This document shows positions 25,880 to 34,646 of a stretch of 64,000 nt of DNA, one piece after another. Origin of the DNA: Chloroflexota bacterium. GTDB taxonomy: Bacteria; Chloroflexota; Anaerolineae; Anaerolineales; VGOW01. The translations under genes and the position numbers were made by a program. The first letter of the stretch is position 1. Each line of letters opens with the position of its first letter. The notes below the pieces were generated by a model. It saw only the letters and a list, made by a program, of their open reading frames with translations. It did not search any database and was not told the origin of the DNA. Location: NCBI GenBank assembly GCA_016197225.1, contig JACPWC010000016.1:51183-115182 (forward strand), written 5' to 3'.

Positions 25880-27301
25880 TTATACAACGGACTGTACATC
25901 TTTGCTCAAGCGGGTGGCCGCCAGCGCCAGTCCGGCCATCATCCAAAAGATCGTCTGCGCGGGTTGAAAATCGAGATTGACGAAGTAGTGGTCGCCAATG
26001 CCGACGACGAGCGCGGCCACGATGGCCGAGTGCAGGCCTAAAAACAACGGCTCCAAAGCCGGGTCGGCATAAGCCTGTTTGCGATGATCGAAGGCCCAGG
26101 CAAACACCACTGCCAGGGCAACCAGGAAAATCGCCAGGCCCACGAAGCCCATCTCTTGCGCAATCGCCAGGTAAGCGTTCGAGACGCCGAGGTAAATGTC
26201 AATGTCGGGCGCGCCGGCAAAGCCCACACCAATCAGCGGGTAGCGCGAGAGAAGGATCAGCGCATCTTTGTATTCGCCAAACCGCATTTGCGTCGCCAGG
26301 TCTGCGCCCTGCGCGCCCTCCACGAAGCGCAAGACGTAATCCTGAGTGACCGGCAAGACGATGATGACCGCCGCTCCAAGCAAAAGTATTCCAAGTAGTC
26401 GGCGATAACGAGCCAGCGCCAGGCCCAGCATGGCAACCACCAGCCCGGCCATGGCCGTGCGCGAGAAAGTGAGAATGAGGCAGATAACGATGACAAAGAA
26501 CGACGCAACCCACAACCACCGGCGGCCAAACACCGGTTGTTTGGCCGTCAACTGCGGGGCGGCCAGCGCGCCTACAATCGCCAGCAATCCGCCAAACGCA
26601 TTCGGGTTCACCGAGGTGCCAATTGCCCGTTGCCCAAGCTCAGGGTTGCTTTCGATGTATTGCAGAACGCCGCCCGAGGGGTAGCCGACGACGCGCAAGG
26701 CTGAGAGCAAACGCTCGGCCAGCGTTTCGGGGATGGCGTACAGGAAAATGCCAAGCGCCGCCGCTGCCGCGCCGCACAATAAAACCACGCCGGCCAACCG
26801 GCCAAGCTTCTCGCGGCTGTCCACGTAATCAACAATCAGGAACGCGAACAGAATGCTGAGGATAAATTCGGCGAAGTGGCGGATGAGGTTGGCGGTGAGC
26901 GGGCCGTTGCTCAACCCGGCCACAAAAGCAAACACGGCCATGACAATGAAGGCGACAATGGGCGCATGGGCGGGCGTAGTCGTCAGGCGAAAGCGGCGGC
27001 CTGACATCCATTGCATCAGGTAGACAAAGAACACGCCGCCCATCGCCAAGTCCAGAAAGGTGGGCGTGAAGACGATCTTCACTGGCAAGGTGGCGAATGG
27101 CAACAAGGCGATCACCGCCACGATGCCCCAGATGCCAACTTCGAGATCGGTCAGCGCCCACAGCGCGGCGGCAATCGCAACCAGCGCAATGACAGCCAAC
27201 AGCGGCCCGGCAAAGCCGACCAGCGCCCCAATGCCAACAGCGCCGACAGCGGCAAGCACGCCAACAAAAACCGGGTTGATAAGAGGTAGGCGGCGAAGCA
27301 T
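25880..27301 (-). CDS. O-antigen ligase/Wzy-like polymerase
   Basis: 473 aa, polytopic, with about 11-12 TM helices. It has the Wzy_C/RfaL region: a periplasmic loop with GQRAIGTSVNPNAFGGLLA and, downstream, FSRTAMAGL and RYPLIGVGFAGAPDIDIYLGVSNAYL. Such proteins join or polymerise lipid-linked glycans at the outer face of the membrane. It begins 8 nt before the next gene's stop and ends close to the STAS gene. The neighbouring ArnT/PMT-like and YfhO-like genes agree with cell-envelope glycan assembly. Confidence 0.8.
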   Translation of the reverse strand: MLRRLPLINPVFVGVLAAVGAVGIGALVGFAGPLLAVIALVAIAAALWALTDLEVGIWGIVAVIALLPFATLPVKIVFTPTFLDLAMGGVFFVYLMQWMSGRRFRLTTTPAHAPIVAFIVMAVFAFVAGLSNGPLTANLIRHFAEFILSILFAFLIVDYVDSREKLGRLAGVVLLCGAAAAALGIFLYAIPETLAERLLSALRVVGYPSGGVLQYIESNPELGQRAIGTSVNPNAFGGLLAIVGALAAPQLTAKQPVFGRRWLWVASFFVIVICLILTFSRTAMAGLVVAMLGLALARYRRLLGILLLGAAVIIVLPVTQDYVLRFVEGAQGADLATQMRFGEYKDALILLSRYPLIGVGFAGAPDIDIYLGVSNAYLAIAQEMGFVGLAIFLVALAVVFAWAFDHRKQAYADPALEPLFLGLHSAIVAALVVGIGDHYFVNLDFQPAQTIFWMMAGLALAATRLSKDVQSVV

Positions 27302-27309
27302 AACGAGGT

Positions 27310-29592
27310 CTATTTTACACTGACGGTCATCAACTCAATTGCCCGGTCGGGCCATTCGGAGCCGTCGGCGCGAAAAGCCGCTAGTGGAATCACCGTGGCC
27401 GGGTCGTAGAGACCGACGCGAATCGCGTACTCGCCCGGCGCAGGAAAGACGAGCGTGTGTGGATCGATCACGAGTCGATTCGGTTGCCAGGCCGAAGTTG
27501 GCCAGTCGCCGTTCAGCGGCGGGCCGTCGGCGGCGAACTGTTGTCCATTTGCATCAATCAGGTGGATGAAGACGGTGTAATCGGCAGGCAAAGGCTCTGA
27601 CGTTTGCCAGTAAAGCGAAAGGGTTATTGGTTGATTGGTTATTGGAGATTCAGGGAGATCAAAGCCGATCAGAGTAATGCCGCCTTCCAGCGTCGTTCCA
27701 ACTAATTTCTCAGGGGTAGCCGCCACTGACTGGGGAGAGTCGATCCTGCCCACCGGCACGATGACGGACGGGATGGGCGCAGAGTCCGGGCCGGTGATTT
27801 GAATCGGGTAGCCCGGATCAGTTTCCCACATCGCCAGGTCGAGCCAAAGCTGAGAAGGTGTGGCCGCGTCCGGGTCAAGTTGGATCACGTAAGAGTCCTG
27901 ATAAATTTCGCCCGTCTTCCAAAACGAAGTAGGCCGCAAGCCGCCGCCGGGCCAGGTGTCCACACTGCCGACGAGGGCGCGGCTTTGGCCGAGGATGTGC
28001 AAGAACAAGTTGTAGTCTTTGTCCATCGTCGAAAGTGCGCGCCAGTAGAGGGTTATTAGTAATTGGTTATTGGGGGCGGTGAGGTCGGGCGAGTCGAGGG
28101 TGTAGCCGATGAGTTCTGCGCCGGGCGCGAGGCGGGCGTTGATGGGGCGAAGGGTCGTGGGCAGTTGCGACTCGGCCAGCGGCGCGGGCGGGAGGTAGGC
28201 GGCGGCCACATCGTTGACGGCGACGTAAAGCGCAATGAAGCCCAACACGCCGGCGAGCGCGCCGACGAATCGCATGGCGAAGCGGCGCGGAATCCACGAC
28301 AGCAAACCGGCGGCGAGATACATCATGAGCGGGGCGAGGGCAGTGAACATGAGGCGGCCTTGCGCCGCATAGTTGAGCAAGTTCCAGCGAAGCAAACTGA
28401 CGGCGGTGACGGCGATGAAGAGGATGAGCAAGCCGTGGGTGAGCCAGTGCCAGCGACCTTGTTTGAGAATGGCATCCCGGTTGCGAATTAGCCGCCACAC
28501 GCCACCCACGATGCCGGCGAAAGTCAGGGCGGTGAAGAAGCTGTAGACCCAGCCCGAGGCCATGATGTTGAACGAGCCGAACATGCCCCAGAACGACAGC
28601 CAGAAGCTCGGCCACTCGGAGAAGAAGGTGGCCAGGGTGTAAGGCTCAAGGCGGGCGGCAGTGAATTGCCCGAAAATATTGAGAGCCAGAAGCTCGTTGT
28701 AGAGAATGAGGTTGCGAACGTACCACCACCCCGCAATCAGGGCAACGAGGCCGACGATGATCGTGCCATTGACGAAGAAGCGTTGCCAGTTGCGGGTGCG
28801 GGCGGCTTGGGCCAGCAGAGCCAGGCCGACGATCGGCGTGAGGATGAGCGCCGAAACTTTGGCAAGCGCGGCGATGCCGAGCAAAACGCCAACAGTTGGA
28901 ATATCTAATCTCAAATCCCCGATCTCTCTCTTGATAAATTGCGACGGCCCACGCATGAGATGAACGGCGACAAACAGGGCGGCGACGGCGGTGAGCCAGG
29001 TGAGGCTGTCGTTGTTGACCGAGGCGCTGATGAAGAGGAAGGTGGGGTTAAAGGCCAAGAGGCAGGTGGCAAGAATCGCCTCACCCCCCGGCCCCCTCTC
29101 CCGTCGAGAAGTGCTCTCGACAGAAGAGGGGGAGAGGGTGCTCACGAAAAAATAGGTGAGGGTGACGGTGCAGACGCCGAGAAACAATGACAATAGCCGG
29201 ATGATGTAGATTGCCAGCGCGGAGCCGTGAAACACAAATGGCTCGACGATGGCGCGGGCGGCGGCGCGGGTGTAGTTGACGTTCTGCGGCGCGCCGGGGA
29301 TGCCGATGCGGGCAAAGGGGTTGGCGGCACGGAGGGAGTCGAAGTCGCTGGTATCAATCCAGAAGGTGAGGGCGGCGCTGAGAATGTGATAAGCCGGCGG
29401 GTGAAAGGCCACCTGCTCCCACGGTTGATGAACGTCCAATTTTTGAACAGGCAAGCCTTTGCCAAGCGCAATGTTGCGGACAAATGGATAGTGAAACACT
29501 TCGTCGGAAGCCTCGAATGGCGGCGTGGCGAGGGCGTAGACGAGGCCGAGGGCGAGATAGACAAGGAGGATGAGGCGGAGAGGGCGAGGCAT
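27310..29592 (-). CDS. ArnT/PMT-like (GT39) membrane glycosyltransferase
   Basis: 760 aa. The N-terminus has LATPPFEASDEVFHYPF, the acidic first-loop motif of GT-C transferases, followed by about 12 TM helices to residue 460. The soluble C-terminal part contains two similar beta-sandwich modules (around LYWRALSTMDKDYNLFLHI and LYWQTSEPLPADYTVFIHL), probably carbohydrate-binding. A proline-rich palindrome-derived stretch (SPSSVESTSRRERGPGGE) sits in an external loop, and TTGGTTATT-type heptads occur at 27622-27651. It is paralogous to the gene at 31748-34066. Confidence 0.82.
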   Translation of the reverse strand: MPRPLRLILLVYLALGLVYALATPPFEASDEVFHYPFVRNIALGKGLPVQKLDVHQPWEQVAFHPPAYHILSAALTFWIDTSDFDSLRAANPFARIGIPGAPQNVNYTRAAARAIVEPFVFHGSALAIYIIRLLSLFLGVCTVTLTYFFVSTLSPSSVESTSRRERGPGGEAILATCLLAFNPTFLFISASVNNDSLTWLTAVAALFVAVHLMRGPSQFIKREIGDLRLDIPTVGVLLGIAALAKVSALILTPIVGLALLAQAARTRNWQRFFVNGTIIVGLVALIAGWWYVRNLILYNELLALNIFGQFTAARLEPYTLATFFSEWPSFWLSFWGMFGSFNIMASGWVYSFFTALTFAGIVGGVWRLIRNRDAILKQGRWHWLTHGLLILFIAVTAVSLLRWNLLNYAAQGRLMFTALAPLMMYLAAGLLSWIPRRFAMRFVGALAGVLGFIALYVAVNDVAAAYLPPAPLAESQLPTTLRPINARLAPGAELIGYTLDSPDLTAPNNQLLITLYWRALSTMDKDYNLFLHILGQSRALVGSVDTWPGGGLRPTSFWKTGEIYQDSYVIQLDPDAATPSQLWLDLAMWETDPGYPIQITGPDSAPIPSVIVPVGRIDSPQSVAATPEKLVGTTLEGGITLIGFDLPESPITNQPITLSLYWQTSEPLPADYTVFIHLIDANGQQFAADGPPLNGDWPTSAWQPNRLVIDPHTLVFPAPGEYAIRVGLYDPATVIPLAAFRADGSEWPDRAIELMTVSVK

Positions 29593-29601
29593 GTAAAGGG
29601 A

Positions 29602-29650
29602 GTTTGGAGGATTGGAGATTAGAGATTGGATGCTTCGCGTGGGCGAAACA
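29602..29650. repeat. Heptad repeat with GATGCTTCGCGTG motif
   Basis: Units ATTGGAG/ATTAGAG/ATTGGAT followed by GCTTCGCGTG. It covers the stop of the YfhO-like gene and supplies its last codons (...EASNL). The same combination, with GACGCTTCGCG, recurs in hisF and hisA. Confidence 0.75.
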
Positions 29651-31664
29651 CAATTAGCAGAGTGCAGACGGCTAATGATAACAAAGAAACAAGTGCGCCA
29701 ACAAGTAATGTTATGGGGCGATAGCTGAGTTCAACAGTTGAGTCGCCTGCCGGGACGGGGACGGCCAGCAGGTAAGCGTCGGCTTCGAGGGCGGGAGCGG
29801 GTTGCCCATTCACGCTGGCGGCCCAACCGGGATAGTAGGCTTCGCTGATGACGAGCAGGGCGGGCGAGTCGGTTGTCACCGTCAGCGAGAGGTGGCCGGG
29901 GTAGTCTCCTATCACAGTCACGGCCCCCTCACCCCGGCCCTCTCCCCCGTTCGGGAGAGCGCCGAACAGGGGAGAGGGGGGGCGAATGACAGCAGTTGCA
30001 AAAGGATCGAAACCGGGGGCGCGCAAGGCGGCGAAAACGTCGTCGGTCGTTTGCGTTTGATAGACGGGCCAGGCGCGGCGCGGAAGTTCGTACATCATGT
30101 AAACTTTCGCCTCGCCCTGAGGGGCCAAGCCCTCGGCCACACGGACGGCGGGCGGCAGTTCGTTCTCACGAGTCAACGCGCCGTTCTTCCATGTAATCAG
30201 GTATTTCATTCCGATCACTTTCCAGCGCAAGCTCTCGGGCGCGTGTTCGTCGAACGTTGCCCAGGCGGCAGGCCGGATGGGCGAGATGCCGCCCCACTCT
30301 TTGAATCCGTAGCCGCAAGCGAAGTGGCCCTGCATGCGGGCATCGTCTTGCACGCGGAAGAAAGGTTCGCGGTCGGCGCGGATGGGATCGAGGATGAGAT
30401 TGTAAGGATAGGGATCGAACGGCACGACGAGATTGGTGGAGGTGCGAGTGAGATACAGGTTGAGGACGGTGAAGCCGACGATTAGCAGGGAGACGGCCTT
30501 CACCCCCCTCCCCTCTCCCCTCGAAGACCACCAGGAAATGATCGCCGCCAGGCCATACGCCGCCAGCGTCGCCAGCGAAAACGAGACCAGCATCGCCAAC
30601 CGCTCTTGTCCGCGAAAGAGGCGGTAGCCGGGAAGGAGATAGTAGGCGAGCGTGTAAAGAGGCGTGTTGCCGCCGAGCGAAAGAACAAGACTCACGAGCG
30701 CAACGCCAAGCCAAAACAGAACGCTACTTTTGCGGACGGCGGCCACGGCGGTCAGGGCCAGCACTAATGGCAAAATGCCAACGTACAACGGGCTCCAAAC
30801 CGGATCGGTGATAAGGAACTGCTTGACGATGCCGGACGAGAAGCCGCTGGCAAGTTGCTCGAAGGTGAGCGAGGCGCGAGTGGAAAGCGAGAGGTATTGC
30901 GCCTGCGGCAAAAGCTGAACGAGCGAGAGGCCGAAGAGCAGGCCGAAGATGGCGGCGAGGCGTGTCAGCGTCCAGCGCCAGGGGCGGGCATTGACGGCGG
31001 CGCGATAGATGAAATAGGCAACGGAGAGATAGGCGACGAAGAGAAAGGTTTGCGGGTGGCCGGCGAAGAAGGCGAGGGCGAGAGTGATGGAAGAGAAAGC
31101 GATGAGGCGTAATTGGTTATTGGTGATTGGTGATTCGGTCAGGCGGTGGAGAATGAGGAGAATGAGCGGGAGCCAGGCGACGGTTTCGAGGATGGCGGAT
31201 TGCAGTGGCGGGTAGCCGGTGAGGTAGCCGCCGTAGGTGAAGGTGATGGAACCGAGCAAGGGAGCAAGGGAGCCGGGGCGCGTGGGAGAACCCAGCTCGG
31301 CGCGTAAAAAGCAAAAGGTGAAGATGCTGACGAGAAGATAGTGAAAGGTCGTTTCCAGAGTGAGGGCAAAGAGGGGGAAGTTGCCCCAGCCCATGATCTT
31401 GAGCAGAGCAAAACTGATCCAGATGGGCGGATAGAAGAGTTGGGATTGCGGGTCGGCGTGGAAGGGATAGCCGGCGAAAAAGCAATCAGACCACAGCGGC
31501 AAGTGGCCGGCGGCGAGGGCGCGGTAGGCGATGTCGCGGAAGACGAAGAATTGATAGGTGAAGTCGCCGCTTGGAAATGTCACCTGGCCGACGAGGTAGC
31601 GCCAAAAGAAGAGGAGCCAGACGAGAAGGAGGAAGGAGAAAGGATGAAGGAGGAAGCGGCGCAT
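29619..31664 (-). CDS. YfhO-like membrane glycosyltransferase
   Basis: 681 aa from ATG 31664; 18 earlier codons derive from a repeat and are less likely. It has a YfhO-type N-terminus with DFTYQFFVFRDIAYRALAAGHLPLWSDCFFAGYPFHADPQ, about 12 TM helices, and a C-terminal extracytoplasmic part with EAYYPGWAASVNGQPAP, the YfhO signature end. Several in-frame repeat pieces are visible: TESPITNNQL (heptads at 31111-31137), SRGEGRG, and PPSPLFGALPNGGEGRGEGA (29923-29985). It lies between two GT39-like genes in one operon. Confidence 0.8.
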   Translation of the reverse strand: MRRFLLHPFSFLLLVWLLFFWRYLVGQVTFPSGDFTYQFFVFRDIAYRALAAGHLPLWSDCFFAGYPFHADPQSQLFYPPIWISFALLKIMGWGNFPLFALTLETTFHYLLVSIFTFCFLRAELGSPTRPGSLAPLLGSITFTYGGYLTGYPPLQSAILETVAWLPLILLILHRLTESPITNNQLRLIAFSSITLALAFFAGHPQTFLFVAYLSVAYFIYRAAVNARPWRWTLTRLAAIFGLLFGLSLVQLLPQAQYLSLSTRASLTFEQLASGFSSGIVKQFLITDPVWSPLYVGILPLVLALTAVAAVRKSSVLFWLGVALVSLVLSLGGNTPLYTLAYYLLPGYRLFRGQERLAMLVSFSLATLAAYGLAAIISWWSSRGEGRGVKAVSLLIVGFTVLNLYLTRTSTNLVVPFDPYPYNLILDPIRADREPFFRVQDDARMQGHFACGYGFKEWGGISPIRPAAWATFDEHAPESLRWKVIGMKYLITWKNGALTRENELPPAVRVAEGLAPQGEAKVYMMYELPRRAWPVYQTQTTDDVFAALRAPGFDPFATAVIRPPSPLFGALPNGGEGRGEGAVTVIGDYPGHLSLTVTTDSPALLVISEAYYPGWAASVNGQPAPALEADAYLLAVPVPAGDSTVELSYRPITLLVGALVSLLSLAVCTLLIVFRPREASNL
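29923..29985. repeat. CCCTCTCCC...GGGAGAGGG palindromic element inside the YfhO-like gene
   Basis: C-rich and G-rich arms around GTTCGGGAGAGCGCCGAAC. It is in frame and codes for the Gly/Glu/Pro-rich stretch NGGEGRGEG. A similar C/G-rich palindrome lies in the GT39 gene near 29087-29137. Confidence 0.7.
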
Positions 31665-31669
31665 GAAGC

Positions 31670-31750
31670 ATGACATGGTGACAGGATGACAAGATGGCAA
31701 GATGATCCTTGCATTCATCCTGTCATCCCTTCATCTTGTCATCCTTGTCA
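31670..31750. repeat. Inverted and tandem repeat at the gene junction (ATGACA/TGTCAT)
   Basis: GACAGGATGACAAGATG-type units on the left are mirrored by CATCCTGTCATCCCTTCATCTTGTCAT on the right. Unit length is about 7. It spans the space between the GT39-like and YfhO-like genes and the latter's spurious N-terminal frame. Confidence 0.7.
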
Positions 31751-34066
31751 GGGCAGAACTCGAATCTTGGACAGGAATACAAAGTTGTCCGTCAGGCGGC
31801 CATCGGGCAAAATGAGTTGCAGGCGATTGCCGTTTTCGTCGTAGAGGCCAACTTCCACATCGTACACGCCGGGCGGGGTGTCGGGCTTGAGGGTCAGGGT
31901 GCGGATGTCGGAGACGATCTTGCCGGGAACCCAGGTTGCAGTCGGCGCGGCCCCGTCTTGCGGCCACGAGTCGGCCTGCGCCCAGAGTGATTCGCCTGCA
32001 CCGCGAACGTGGGCGAAGATAGAGTAGTTAGTGGTTATTGGTGTAATTGAGCGCCAGTAGAGAGTTAGAGTTAGCGCCTCGCCCGAAGCTAGCGCGCGCC
32101 GATCCATTTCGTAGCCCGCGAGTTGAATCTGATTTCCAAAGTTGAGAGCTTGCGGGTTTGGCAAATCGCCGGAATTTGCGGCGATGGTCAGCGGCGCAAG
32201 CCTCAGCGCGTCTCTGCCCGATTGATCGCCAGAAACAATCAGCAATCGCTCACCAGTATTGTAATCGTACAGGCCAATCTCAATGCTGGCATTGTCCGGC
32301 GCGTAAGTCGTTGGCGAAACGTTGATCACGTAAGTGTCGGCCAGCGTTCGCCCAACCGCCCACTTGCGCGTGGGCATCAGGCCGAGGCCGGGGTAGGTGT
32401 CGCGCTGGGCGACGACGATCTGGTTCTCGTCAGCCACATGCACGAAGACGCTCCAATCGCGATCCATCGCCACCAACGATTGCCAGTATAACGTGAGTTG
32501 CACCGGGCCGCCGGGCGTTACTTGAGTCGTATCGAGCTTGTAGCCGAGCAGGCGCATTTCGGGCGGGAAGGTGAGCGAGCCAAAGTCGGCGTCGAGGCGG
32601 TTGGGGATGGCGGCGATTTGTTCCTGAGTAAGCGATGGCGGATCAGTGTACTTTGGGGAAATGAAGGAAAAGGGGGAAATGAGGGTGACGGCGGCCATAA
32701 AGGCAGCAATGGCCCCGAGGCCGGTTGAGCGGACTCTGGCGGAGAGCAGGGTTCTGAGTCCCAACGTCATCAACACCGTGATGGCCGAGATTCCGCTAAA
32801 GACGAGACGGCCCTGAGACGACCAGGTGATAGTTGCCCATTGAATGAGGCCGTAGAGGAGGAGGGCGAGTTGGGCGAAGAGCAGGAAGTAAGAAAAAGAA
32901 GGAGACAAGGAGACAAGGAGTGGGGAGTTAGAACGACGGAATAGAACAATGGAACGAATAAGGAAGACGGCCAAACCGATGATGGCGATGAGGGCGACGG
33001 TGTTGAGGGCGGTGTAAATCCAGTCGCTCATAGGGACATTGACGCCGCCGAAGAGGCCCCAGTAAGAGCGGGTGAAGCTTTCGCGTTCGCCCCAAAGCTG
33101 AGCGAGAGAGGCCGGGGCCTGCCGCTTGCCCAGCACGGCAATAAAGGCGTTCCAGCCCAGCAGGTCGCCGTAAAGTTGGAGGTTGCGAATGTACCACCAG
33201 GCGGGGAGGAGGAGGGCGGGAATAAAGACGAGTGAACAGTGAACAGTGAACAGTATTACCGATTTCCGACTGTTCACTGTCCACTGCCCACTGTTCACTA
33301 GAAGTGTGAGGCCAGTAAGCGGAAAGAGGCCGAGGGCCGATTGTTTGGTGAGGGCGGCGAGGCCCAAGAGAATCCCCAGAAGCAAGTATTGAGTATTGGG
33401 TATTGGGTATTGGGTATTACGTACAAAGCGAACGAGAAGGAATAGAATGGCCGCCGAGAGGAGGGAGGCCAAATTGTCGTTGTTCACCGCGCCGGAGATG
33501 AAGGCGAACATGGGCGTGAAGGCGACGATGGCGGCGCTCATGAGGCGCGAAGGTTCGTCGTCGAAGAACTCGCGGGCGAGGAGGTAGGTGAACAGCACCG
33601 TGCCTGCGCTCATGAGGACTGAAAGCAGGCGAACGAGGCGCACGGCCAGCACGGTTCCACGCCAGGGCCAGTTCTCAGCGGGCGTGTGAATGGCAAGGTT
33701 GATGTTGCCGTCGGCGGTGATGATGCCGTTATCTACGTGCGGGTTGAGCCAGCGAACTTGTTGCATGTCATCGCCTTTGGCGATGTCAACCCAAGCGGTG
33801 GCCCAGCCCATGAGATAGTAATACAGCGGCGGCTGGCTGGCCTCCTGCCGCCACGGGCCGACGTTGTTCGGGTCCTGCACCGGAAGCGCCCCGCCCCGCG
33901 AAAGATGTTGCACCATCGGGTAGTGCCACAGTTCGTCGGAGGCTTCGAAGAGGGGCGTGGTGACGGCGTAGATTGAGCCAACGATGATAAAGCTAACGAC
34001 AAGCCAGAAGATGGGTTGGCCCCTTCGGGGGGCGTGTTGTAGTTTGCGCAAGGCGACTTGAATCAC
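31748..34066 (-). CDS. ArnT/PMT-like (GT39) membrane glycosyltransferase, second copy
   Basis: 772 aa. GTG at 34066 overlaps the stop of the upstream DUF6398 gene (GTGA), so this start is preferred to an ATG 45 codons earlier in out-of-place sequence. It has the same layout as the gene at 27310: VTTPLFEASDELWHYP acidic motif, about 12 TM helices, then two beta-sandwich modules (LYWQSLVAMDRDWSVFVHV and LYWRSITPITTNYSIFAHV). Two heptad arrays are coding: 33231-33300 gives QWTVNSRKSVILFTVHC-type residues, and 33386-33420 gives NTQYPIPNTQY. Confidence 0.82.
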   Translation of the reverse strand: MIQVALRKLQHAPRRGQPIFWLVVSFIIVGSIYAVTTPLFEASDELWHYPMVQHLSRGGALPVQDPNNVGPWRQEASQPPLYYYLMGWATAWVDIAKGDDMQQVRWLNPHVDNGIITADGNINLAIHTPAENWPWRGTVLAVRLVRLLSVLMSAGTVLFTYLLAREFFDDEPSRLMSAAIVAFTPMFAFISGAVNNDNLASLLSAAILFLLVRFVRNTQYPIPNTQYLLLGILLGLAALTKQSALGLFPLTGLTLLVNSGQWTVNSRKSVILFTVHCSLVFIPALLLPAWWYIRNLQLYGDLLGWNAFIAVLGKRQAPASLAQLWGERESFTRSYWGLFGGVNVPMSDWIYTALNTVALIAIIGLAVFLIRSIVLFRRSNSPLLVSLSPSFSYFLLFAQLALLLYGLIQWATITWSSQGRLVFSGISAITVLMTLGLRTLLSARVRSTGLGAIAAFMAAVTLISPFSFISPKYTDPPSLTQEQIAAIPNRLDADFGSLTFPPEMRLLGYKLDTTQVTPGGPVQLTLYWQSLVAMDRDWSVFVHVADENQIVVAQRDTYPGLGLMPTRKWAVGRTLADTYVINVSPTTYAPDNASIEIGLYDYNTGERLLIVSGDQSGRDALRLAPLTIAANSGDLPNPQALNFGNQIQLAGYEMDRRALASGEALTLTLYWRSITPITTNYSIFAHVRGAGESLWAQADSWPQDGAAPTATWVPGKIVSDIRTLTLKPDTPPGVYDVEVGLYDENGNRLQLILPDGRLTDNFVFLSKIRVLP
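33231..33300. repeat. Heptad array inside GT39-like gene (GTGAACA / TGTTCAC)
   Basis: Three GTGAACA units, a 19-nt spacer, then four units of CTGTTCA/CTGTCCA/CTGCCCA: two 7-nt arrays facing each other as an inverted repeat. Read in frame. Confidence 0.8.
33386..33420. repeat. Heptad array inside GT39-like gene (TATTGGG)
   Basis: TATTGAG followed by three TATTGGG and TATTACG: five 7-nt units, 35 nt, coding for alternating Asn-Thr-Gln-Tyr and Pro-Ile-Pro residues. Confidence 0.85.
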
Positions 34067-34605
34067 CGGGAGCGTTTCGGGAGTCGTTCGGGATGATCCG
34101 CTGGAATGTATGGGATGAGGCCTTTGAGATAGGCAACTTCCTGGGCCTCGCGAGGCATGTACCGAATATCTTGAATCATGCCGTTGACGCTGAGCATCCA
34201 CACCAACGGATTGCTGTCAACAAGGCTCGGCAGGGTCCATTCCGGGTGAAACTGAAACAAGTCAAACATATCCCGAATAAGTTTAGCCTTGGCCGATCCA
34301 CTGCTGGCGCTCACGCCGAAGGCCGCGCAGAGTTCGTCGGCCCGCATGTGCGGAGTTTGAGATTTATCGAATAGGAAGTTGACCGTGCCAATTGCATACA
34401 CGACAGCACAAGCCCAGACTTCAGGTTTGCCGCGCTCAAGCGGAGAAGGCCGCTTGCGAGCCAGCGCCGCCGCCAGTTGTCGGCTCAAAGTCGCATATTC
34501 GTCGTTGAGGTGTTCCTTGCAAACAGCCTCTATTCGAGCAACGATAGCCTCGTAGATCGGCTTCATCTTGGCGGGGACAGTTTCTTCTTCTGATCGTTTG
34601 CCCAT
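34063..34605 (-). CDS. DUF6398-type protein
   Basis: 180 aa soluble protein. The central VVYAIGTVNFLFDKSQTPHMRADELCAAFGVSASSGSAKAKLIRDMF is a helix-turn-helix-like segment shared by DUF6398 proteins, often found next to SEC-C or Plasmid pRiA4b-type genes. The C-terminus WMLSVNGMIQDIRYMPREAQEVAYLKGLIPYIP is distinctive. The function is unknown. Its place inside a glycosyltransferase operon, ending on the GTG of the GT39-like gene, is odd. Confidence 0.7.
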   Translation of the reverse strand: MGKRSEEETVPAKMKPIYEAIVARIEAVCKEHLNDEYATLSRQLAAALARKRPSPLERGKPEVWACAVVYAIGTVNFLFDKSQTPHMRADELCAAFGVSASSGSAKAKLIRDMFDLFQFHPEWTLPSLVDSNPLVWMLSVNGMIQDIRYMPREAQEVAYLKGLIPYIPADHPERLPKRSR

Positions 34606-34646
34606 TGGGTTTTCCCTTGTCCTTGATAGGTTCTTGTAAAAGGCAA

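Noticed and set aside
33231..33420. Possible CRISPR array
   Set aside because: Units are only 7 nt, directly adjacent, without unique spacers, and are translated.
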